Assembly (NCBI GenBank): GCA_046330225.1
Contig: JAXLTD010000009.1
Coordinates: 1-64,000 of the forward strand
Source of the DNA: CANJIV01 sp046330225
GTDB taxonomy: Bacteria > Actinomycetota > Thermoleophilia > Solirubrobacterales > Solirubrobacteraceae
Direction of reading: 5' to 3'
DNA: 64,000 nucleotides
Below are positions 58,474 through 64,000 of this stretch, piece after piece. Both the position numbers and the translations under genes were made by a program. Position 1 is the stretch's first letter. Each line of letters opens with the position of its first letter. The notes below the pieces were generated by a model. The model worked only from the letters and a program-made list of their open reading frames with translations. It made no database searches and was not told where the DNA came from.

Positions 58474-59478
58474 CTATGCGCGGCTGGCGCGCGGCGGCGG
58501 CACGTCGTCGGCGCGGCTGGCCCGCGGCAGCGAGGTCCCGTTCGCGCGGCTGGCCCGCGGATGGGCCGAGTGGTAGGCGTCCTTGAGCCGCTCGGCGGAG
58601 AGGTGGGTGTAGATCTGCGTCGTGGCGATGTCCGCGTGGCCGAGCATCTCCTGGACCGAGCGCAGGTCGCAGCCGCCCGCCAGGAGGTGCGTGGCGAAGG
58701 TGTGGCGCAGCGTGTGCGGGCTCATCTTGTGGTCCAGGCCCGCCGCGCGGGCGTGACGCTGGACGATCTTGTAGAGGCCCTGGCGCGTCAGCGGGCCGCC
58801 GCGGCGGTTGAGGAACACCGCGGCGACCGCCGGGTCGGTGACCAGCCGCGGGCGCCCCCGCTCGAGGTAGGCCCGCACCGCCCCGACCGCTTCGCGGCCG
58901 ACCGGGACAAGGCGCTCCTTGGACCCCTTCCCGTAGGTCCGCAGGACCCCGGCGTCGAGATCGACGTCCCCGAGCTCCAGCCCCACCGCCTCGGACGCCC
59001 GCAGGCCGCAGGCGTACATGAGCTCGAGCAGCGCGCGGTCGCGCAGCGCGCCCGGCTCGGTTCCGGACGGAGCTGCCAGCAGCCGCCCCACCTCGCCGCG
59101 CGAGAGGACCTGCGGGAGCCGCTGGCCCTTCTTCGGCGCACGCAGGTCCGCGGTCGGGTCGGAGGCGAGGATCCCCTCCCGGCGCAGATGCCGGTAGAAG
59201 GAGCGCAGGCAGGCGACCTTGCGCTGCACGGTCGCGGGCCCGACCGGGCGGCGCCCGTCGGCGCCGGCCGCCAGCTCGGTCACGAACGCCGTCAGATCGG
59301 CATGCGTGGCGTCCAGCGCGCTGACGCCGGTGCGCTCGAGGTGGGCCCCGAACTGCAGCAGGTCGGTGCGGTAGGCCTCGAGCGTGTTGCGCGACAGCCC
59401 GCGCTCGAGCTCGAGGTAGGCGAGGAAGTCCAGGACGAGGTCGGTGAACTCCCGCCCCGGGGCAGGGGAATCCGGCAT
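58474..59478 (-). CDS. xerD: XerC/XerD-type tyrosine recombinase with repeated C-terminal tail
   Basis: 334 residues. The N-terminal SAM-like domain (FLAYLELERGLSRNTLEAYRTDL) and catalytic domain are standard: R in YACGLRASEAVGL, HTLRHTFATHL (H-x-x-R), GHADIATTQIYTH with the tyrosine nucleophile. Xer recombinases resolve chromosome dimers. The last 27 residues are an extension built from 11-residue repeats (PRASRANGTSL, PRASRADDVPP, PRASRA), encoded by a 33-bp tandem repeat. It lies in a minus-strand series from pyrG. Whether it is XerC or XerD cannot be decided. Confidence 0.93.
   Translation of the reverse strand: MPDSPAPGREFTDLVLDFLAYLELERGLSRNTLEAYRTDLLQFGAHLERTGVSALDATHADLTAFVTELAAGADGRRPVGPATVQRKVACLRSFYRHLRREGILASDPTADLRAPKKGQRLPQVLSRGEVGRLLAAPSGTEPGALRDRALLELMYACGLRASEAVGLELGDVDLDAGVLRTYGKGSKERLVPVGREAVGAVRAYLERGRPRLVTDPAVAAVFLNRRGGPLTRQGLYKIVQRHARAAGLDHKMSPHTLRHTFATHLLAGGCDLRSVQEMLGHADIATTQIYTHLSAERLKDAYHSAHPRASRANGTSLPRASRADDVPPPRASRA
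58478..58560. repeat. Three copies of a 33-bp tandem repeat forming the end of the recombinase gene
   Basis: The core GCGCGGCTGGCCCGCGG (one G/C change in the first copy) starts at 58478, 58511 and 58544, exactly 33 bp apart and in frame, and stops at the stop codon. The spacers between cores are not conserved. It looks like a recent insertion or slippage event at a gene end. Confidence 0.8.
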
Positions 59479-59530
59479 GCGCCAAGGTTCGGCTGCGGGA
59501 GCCGCGCACCTTGCTTCTGCACGCGGGGTT

Positions 59531-60082
59531 TCAGGCGGTGAGGTCGTCCGCGGGCCGCTCGACGGCGTCGCGGAGCCACAGGAGGCCGATGAGCGACTTC
59601 GAGTCCTGGCAGGCGTCGATGGCGCCCTCGAGATCGTCGAGCGGCCAGGCCACGACCTCGATGCGCTCGTCCTCCTCGCTGGCCGCGTGCGCCTCTCCGA
59701 GCTCCGAGGCGAGGAACAGGTGGACCCGCTCGTTCGTGAACCCGGGGCTGGAGTAGAAGCTGACGATCGGCTCCCAGGTGCGGGCGGACTTGCCGATCTC
59801 CTCGGCCAGCTCGCGACGCGCCGCGTCGAGCGGCGCTTCGCCCGGAACGTCGAGCCGGCCCGCGGGGATCTCCAGGAGGGCGGGCTCGCCGGTCGCCTCG
59901 CGCGGCTGGCGGACCAGCCACACGTGCAGGTCGTCGTGGGCCACGATCCCCACGGCGCCCGGATGGTCCATGACCTCGCGCTCCACGACGGTGCCGTCGG
60001 CGTGGCGGAACCGGTCCACCCGGAGGGTGCCAATCCGCCCGGCGAACTTCTCCTCGCCGCCGATCCGCTCGAACTCGCTCAT
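59531..60082 (-). CDS. NUDIX hydrolase (ADP-ribose pyrophosphatase-like)
   Basis: 183 residues. The NUDIX box is complete (GRLDVPGEAPLDAARRELAEEIG), preceded by LLEIPAGR, and SPGFTNERVHLFLA follows as in ADP-ribose pyrophosphatases. It probably degrades ADP-ribose or related nucleoside diphosphates. ATG 60082 overlaps the DUF3866 stop (ATGA); GTG 60091 is the less likely alternative. It is 52 nt upstream of the recombinase. Confidence 0.9.
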   Translation of the reverse strand: MSEFERIGGEEKFAGRIGTLRVDRFRHADGTVVEREVMDHPGAVGIVAHDDLHVWLVRQPREATGEPALLEIPAGRLDVPGEAPLDAARRELAEEIGKSARTWEPIVSFYSSPGFTNERVHLFLASELGEAHAASEEDERIEVVAWPLDDLEGAIDACQDSKSLIGLLWLRDAVERPADDLTA

Positions 60083-61095
60083 GCCCCCCACTCCGCGGTG
60101 AGGCCGGCCAGGACCGTGCCGGCGGCCAGTGCTGCGGCGAAGAAGGCCGGGTCCTCCTCGAGCGCGCGGCCCATCGTCGAGGCGGGCAGCCCGCTGGCCC
60201 GGTAGCCGGCGAGGTCGGCCGGCACCCGGCGGACGTCGTGGCGCGCGGGCACCTCGCCATCGAACCCCTCAGGCAGCGCAACGGTCACCGGCGCGAGCAG
60301 CAGCTCAAACACGGTCCGGGAGTGGTGCGAGACGCCGCGGTGCCGGGGCCGCGGGTCGCCCCCGGACATGCGGGCCACGACGAGCGTCGGGCACCCGAGC
60401 GCGAGCGCGGCGTGCGCGGTGTCCATGGCGACCATCCCGCCGTGGCCGAGCGCCGACCCGGACCCGAGGATCCCGGGGCCGGGGCCGCACACCGCCGCGT
60501 CCCAGCCGAGGCCGGCCAGGCCGTGCTGGATGGCGCCGGCGGCGGTGATCGCCTCCCCCTCCCCGCCGAACGCGGGGCCCGCCGTGAGGTGCCCCGCCAG
60601 CAGGCCCCGGCGGCGCAGCTCGCGCACCACGCCCGAGAGGCCGCCCGGGAGCGCCCCGCCCGCGGTCTGCACGTACCCAAGCCGGGTGCCTGGAGCAGCC
60701 TCGGCCAGCGCCCAGGCCAGCGGGGCGAGCTGGCCGTGGAGCCCAACGACGGCCGCCGGCCGCCCGAGCGGCACCGCGAGCTGCTCCTCCTCGACCGGCA
60801 GCACCGCGTGCTGCAGGCTCGTGTAGTTGAGCTTCATGACGTGCGCGCCCGGCACCCCCTCGCCGGCGCAGCCCCGCGTGAGGTTGACGTGCACGACGTC
60901 GAACCCGCCGGAGCCGAGCGCAAGGTCACGCGCCTCGGTGTTCACGACCACGTCGTCGCCCGCCTCCGAGGGGCCGACGAGCGCGAGGTCTGCGAGGGCC
61001 GCCCGCCGCTCGCCGGCGACGTCCACCTCGAGCCGCTGCATGGGCTCCCCCGTCTCCCCCGCCTCCACCACGGTGCCGCGCCGCAGCTTCAGCAC
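60079..61095 (-). CDS. DUF3866 family protein
   Basis: 338 residues. VLKLRRGTVVEAGETGEPMQRLEVDVAGERRAALADLALVGPSEAGDDVVVNTEARDLALGSGGFDVVHVNLTRG matches the DUF3866 pattern, and HVMKLNYTSLQHAVLPVEEE, YVQTAGGALPG and GPGPGILGSGSALGHGGM follow. The function is not known. GTG 61095 overlaps the M20 peptidase stop by 7 nt, so it is coupled to that gene and to the NUDIX gene downstream. The cluster of these three with pyrG is common in actinobacteria. Confidence 0.85.
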   Translation of the reverse strand: MLKLRRGTVVEAGETGEPMQRLEVDVAGERRAALADLALVGPSEAGDDVVVNTEARDLALGSGGFDVVHVNLTRGCAGEGVPGAHVMKLNYTSLQHAVLPVEEEQLAVPLGRPAAVVGLHGQLAPLAWALAEAAPGTRLGYVQTAGGALPGGLSGVVRELRRRGLLAGHLTAGPAFGGEGEAITAAGAIQHGLAGLGWDAAVCGPGPGILGSGSALGHGGMVAMDTAHAALALGCPTLVVARMSGGDPRPRHRGVSHHSRTVFELLLAPVTVALPEGFDGEVPARHDVRRVPADLAGYRASGLPASTMGRALEEDPAFFAAALAAGTVLAGLTAEWGA

Positions 61096-62279
61096 GCCGC
61101 GGCCTCCGCCGGCCCCCCGGCCGCGGGCACCTCGGCGCGCCCGTCCAGGCTCGCCGCAGCCGCAGGCAGGGCGAGCACGACGTCGAGCATCCGCTCGAGC
61201 GCCGCCTCGCTCACGGCCTCGGTCGGCTCGTGGTTGCGCTCGGTTCCGTTCGCGAGGTTCACGCACGAGAAGCCCGCCGCCTCGAACGCGTTGGCGTCCG
61301 AGCCGCCGCCGGTGGCGATCGGCCGTGGCTCGTGGCCGCAGGCCCGCAGGGCGGCCGCGGCGACCTCGACGGCAGGAGCGGTCCGCCGCGTGCGGTAGCC
61401 GCGGAACAGGCACTGCACCTGCACGTCCACGTCGCAGCCGTGCGCGTCCGCCCCGTCCTGCAGGCGGTCCACCGTCTCGGCCACGACGTCCTCGGCGCGA
61501 GACGGGTCGACCGAGCGCACCTCGGCGGCGAGCCGGCAGCGGTCCGGGACGACATTCGTGGACTCGGACCCGCCGGCGATGGACCCGACGTTGACGGTCG
61601 TGTCGGCATCGAGGCGGCCGAGCGGCATGGCGGCCACGGCCGTGGCCGCCGCCGCGATCGCGCTGCGGCCGTCCTCGGGCCGGATCCCGGCGTGGGCGGC
61701 CTGGCCGCGGAACTCGGCCTCGATCCGGTAGTACGTCGGCGACGCCAGCACGATCTCGCCGATCGGGGACGCATGGTCCAGGACGTAGCCGAACGCGCTG
61801 CGCAGCACCGACGGGTCGAACGCCGTCGCCCCGCGCAGGCCGTCTTCCTCGGCCACCGTGAAGAGGAGCTCCACGCCGACGGGCGGGGGCGCCGCCGACC
61901 ATCGGCGGGCCGCCGCGAGCAGCACGGCCACCGCCGCCTTGTTGTCGGCGCCGAGGATGCCGGCATTCGCGTTCTCCCAGCGCCCGTCGCGCAGGACCGG
62001 CTCGACCGCGGCGGCGAGCGCGACCGTGTCGAGATGGGCGCAGAGCATGATGCTCGGCGCCCCGGGAGCTGCCGGCTCGATGCGGGCGAGGAGGTTCCCG
62101 GCGTCCGAGCGGGCCGCGGCGGCGCAGCCGTCCTCGGCCGGCACGAGGCCCATCGCCCGCAGCTCCGCGGCGACCCAGTCCGCGCAGGCGCGCTCGCGGC
62201 CGGTCGGGCTCTCGATCCGGCACAGGGCGGCAAAGGCCGCCCCCAGCCAGCGGCGTTCCTCCTCGGCGGCCCGGCTCAC
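61089..62279 (-). CDS. M20-family metallopeptidase
   Basis: 396 residues. Zinc-ligand segments are IMLCAHLDTVA (His, Asp), NANAGILGADNKAAVAVLL (Asp), TVAEEDGLRGATAF (catalytic Glu pair) and RNHEPTEAVSEAALERML (His). The dimerisation domain (about 190-310) includes RGQAAHAGIRPEDGRSA. The layout is that of a peptidase T or tripeptidase. GTG 62279 is the start, 13 nt after the pyrG stop. Confidence 0.9.
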   Translation of the reverse strand: MSRAAEEERRWLGAAFAALCRIESPTGRERACADWVAAELRAMGLVPAEDGCAAAARSDAGNLLARIEPAAPGAPSIMLCAHLDTVALAAAVEPVLRDGRWENANAGILGADNKAAVAVLLAAARRWSAAPPPVGVELLFTVAEEDGLRGATAFDPSVLRSAFGYVLDHASPIGEIVLASPTYYRIEAEFRGQAAHAGIRPEDGRSAIAAAATAVAAMPLGRLDADTTVNVGSIAGGSESTNVVPDRCRLAAEVRSVDPSRAEDVVAETVDRLQDGADAHGCDVDVQVQCLFRGYRTRRTAPAVEVAAAALRACGHEPRPIATGGGSDANAFEAAGFSCVNLANGTERNHEPTEAVSEAALERMLDVVLALPAAAASLDGRAEVPAAGGPAEAAAC

Positions 62280-62292
62280 CGCGCGGCGGCCG

Positions 62293-64000
62293 TCACGCGC
62301 CCGCCGGCGGCGCGCCGGCGGCTTCGGCCCGCGCGACCGACGGCTCGCCCTCCGGCGCCTGTCCTGCCGCGCGCGCCTGGGCGGCCCGGACGAACTCCCG
62401 GAACAGCGGCGCGGGGCGTTCGGGCCGCGACTTGAACTCGGGGTGGAACTGCGACGCCACGAAGAACGGGTGGTCGCGCAGCTCGATCATCTCCACGAGG
62501 CGCTCGTCCGGGGACGTCCCGCAGACGACCAAGCCGGCGGCCTCGAGCCGCCGGCGCAGGAGGTTGTTGACCTCGTAGCGGTGGCGGTGGCGCTCGTAGA
62601 CCACGGCGTCGCCGTAGATCTCCCGCGCCCGCGTCCCCTCGTGCACCTTGACCGGGTCAGCCCCGAGCCGCATCGTGCCGCCCATGTCGGCGACCTCCTT
62701 CTGCTCGGGCAGCAGGTCGATCACCGGGAACGGGGTCTCGGGATCGAACTCGGTCGAGTTCGCCCCGTCCATTCCGCTGGCGTGGCGGGCGAACTCGGCG
62801 ACCGCGATCTGCATGCCCAGGCAGATCCCCAGGTAGGGGATCTGCTGCTCGCGGGCCACCCGCGCGGCGGCGATCTTGCCCTCGATGCCGCGGCCGCCGA
62901 AGCCGCCCGGAATGAGGATCCCGTCGGCGCCAGCGAGCCGGCCAGCGGCCTCCGCGGGCGTGAGCTTCTCGGAGTCGACCCAGTCGATCTCGACCCGGCA
63001 GCCGTGCTCGAACCCCGAGTGGCGCAGCGCCTCGACCACGGAGAGGTAGGCGTCCTCGAGCTGCACGTACTTCCCGACGAGCGCGATCTTCACCGTCTCC
63101 GTGGCCTGGTCGGCGCGCTCGATGAGCTGCTCCCAGCCCGAGAGATGCGGCTCCCCGGCCTCGAGCCCGAAGTAGTCGATGATGAAGTCGTCGACCTGCT
63201 CTTCGCGGAAGTTCAGCGGGACCTTGTAGATGTTGTCGACATCGCGGGCCGAGACCACTGCGGTCTCCGGGAGGCTCGCGAACAGGGCGATCTTGCGGCG
63301 GATCTCCTGGGACAGCGTGCCCTCGGAGCGGCAGATCACCATGTCGGGCGCGATGCCGATGCGCCGCAGCTCGTTGACGGAGTGCTGCGTCGGCTTCGTC
63401 TTCAGCTCGCCGGCGTGGCCGATGTAGGGCACGAGCGTGAGGTGGACGAACATGCAGCGGGGGCGGCCGGCGTCGACCGGGAACTGGCGGATGGCCTCGA
63501 GGAACGGCAGGGACTCGATGTCGCCGACGGTGCCGCCGATCTCCGTGATCACCACGTCGACATCGGTGCTCTCCGCGATCACCCGAATGCGCTGCTTGAT
63601 CTCGTCGGTGATGTGCGGGACGACCTGGACGGTCGCGCCGAGGTAGTCGCCGCGGCGCTCGCGGCGGATGACCGAGTTGTAGATCGCGCCGGCCGTGACG
63701 TTGGAGCCGCGACTGGTGTTCGCGTCGGTGAAGCGCTCATAGTGGCCGAGGTCCAGGTCCGTCTCGGCGCCATCCTCGGTGACGAAGACCTCGCCGTGCT
63801 GGTACGGCGACATCGTGCCGGGGTCGACGTTGATGTACGGGTCGAACTTCTGGAGGGCGACCGTGAGGCCGCGCGACACGAGCAGGCGCCCGATCGACGA
63901 GGCGGCGATGCCCTTCCCCAGCGATGAGACGACACCGCCGGTGACGAAGATGAAGCGGGTGGTTCCGCCGAAGCCGGCTGCGGTGCGATGTGGGTCAGGC
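62293..64000 (-). CDS. pyrG: CTP synthase, N-terminus cut by the window edge
   Basis: 569 codons are visible. The frame stays open to the right edge and the true start lies beyond it. The synthetase domain has FIFVTGGVVSSLGKGIAASSIGRLL and DPYINVDPGTMSPYQHGEVFVTEDGAETDLDLGHYERF, then GGTVGDIESLPFLEA and KTKPTQHSV. The glutaminase domain has ILIPGGFGGRGIEGKI, YLGICLGMQIA (nucleophile Cys) and ASQFHPEFKSRP. It makes CTP from UTP and glutamine. The C-terminus has an extra Ala/Pro/Glu-rich tail of about 30 residues. Confidence 0.97.
   Translation of the reverse strand, partial: PDPHRTAAGFGGTTRFIFVTGGVVSSLGKGIAASSIGRLLVSRGLTVALQKFDPYINVDPGTMSPYQHGEVFVTEDGAETDLDLGHYERFTDANTSRGSNVTAGAIYNSVIRRERRGDYLGATVQVVPHITDEIKQRIRVIAESTDVDVVITEIGGTVGDIESLPFLEAIRQFPVDAGRPRCMFVHLTLVPYIGHAGELKTKPTQHSVNELRRIGIAPDMVICRSEGTLSQEIRRKIALFASLPETAVVSARDVDNIYKVPLNFREEQVDDFIIDYFGLEAGEPHLSGWEQLIERADQATETVKIALVGKYVQLEDAYLSVVEALRHSGFEHGCRVEIDWVDSEKLTPAEAAGRLAGADGILIPGGFGGRGIEGKIAAARVAREQQIPYLGICLGMQIAVAEFARHASGMDGANSTEFDPETPFPVIDLLPEQKEVADMGGTMRLGADPVKVHEGTRAREIYGDAVVYERHRHRYEVNNLLRRRLEAAGLVVCGTSPDERLVEMIELRDHPFFVASQFHPEFKSRPERPAPLFREFVRAAQARAAGQAPEGEPSVARAEAAGAPPAGA

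Noticed and set aside
58474..59478. Tyrosine recombinase as an integrase of a mobile element
   Set aside because: It is a Xer-type protein in a conserved pyrG-M20-DUF3866-NUDIX chromosomal cluster, with no phage or ICE genes and no att site at the nearby tRNAs.

Overview
The window is a gene-dense, very GC-rich (about 70% by eye) bacterial chromosome segment with a high-GC actinobacterial character. The evidence is pervasive GTG starts, a CysO-type sulfur carrier, an F420-type luciferase-like oxidoreductase, a fused SecD-SecF, abundant leaderless promoters and a small conserved protein (47236-47697) that I associate with Solirubrobacterales. A member of the class Thermoleophilia (Solirubrobacter/Conexibacter/Patulibacter-like) is my inference, not something the sequence proves. 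I see no prophage, transposase gene or CRISPR array. Almost everything is chromosomal core or ordinary accessory metabolism. Both edges cut genes: an exported protein on the left (1-701) and the start of pyrG on the right.

Layout. 1-8.9 kb: exported protein, FUSC transporter, diheme cytochrome c, potassium channel, then cysO and a threonine-synthase-family gene (thrC) under a SAM-I riboswitch, followed by CorA and a lipid-kinase-like protein. 8.9-18 kb: minus-strand run relA/spoT, recJ, a phosphotriesterase-like hydrolase, a small membrane protein and secDF. 18-27 kb: a 60-bp tandem repeat, a PAS/zinc-ribbon protein, ruvCAB, a GGDEF/HD-GYP protein, a TetR regulator, an SGNH-like exported protein, yebC and a CBS/HEPN-like protein. 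27-39 kb: CDP-sugar genes rfbF/rfbG, a phosphohexomutase, a phosphoribosyltransferase-hydrolase fusion with an erythromycin-esterase-family protein, a glycosyltransferase, pdxST, an RpiR regulator and rmlC. 39-50 kb: an MBL hydrolase, secreted and lipoproteins, a tRNA with CAT anticodon, a two-component system next to a 165-bp hairpin element, an SDR, an LLM oxidoreductase and an MGT-type glycosyltransferase. 50-64 kb: tRNA-Asn, dnaG-dgt, ppdK, recO diverging from a glutaredoxin, mutM, xerC/D-type recombinase, NUDIX, DUF3866, M20 peptidase and pyrG.

Main points for a second look. (1) A textbook SAM-I aptamer (6569-6680, minus) controls a translationally coupled pair: a ThrC-family PLP enzyme and a CysO-like sulfur carrier. 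The terminator's 3' arm contains the thrC Shine-Dalgarno. Placing a ThrC-like enzyme with CysO under a SAM off-switch fits protein-thiocarboxylate-based homocysteine or cysteine synthesis better than plain threonine synthesis; this is a hypothesis. (2) At least a dozen start codons lie 6-10 nt downstream of a TANNNT-type -10 box, so leaderless transcription appears to be the default here. One case predicts an AUU start for the potassium channel. (3) Two unrelated repeat families occur, one intergenic (18148-18260 and 57484-57535) and one forming 11-residue repeats at the C-terminus of the tyrosine recombinase. (4) A 165-bp near-complete palindrome (43941-44105) lies between a secreted-protein gene and a two-component operon.
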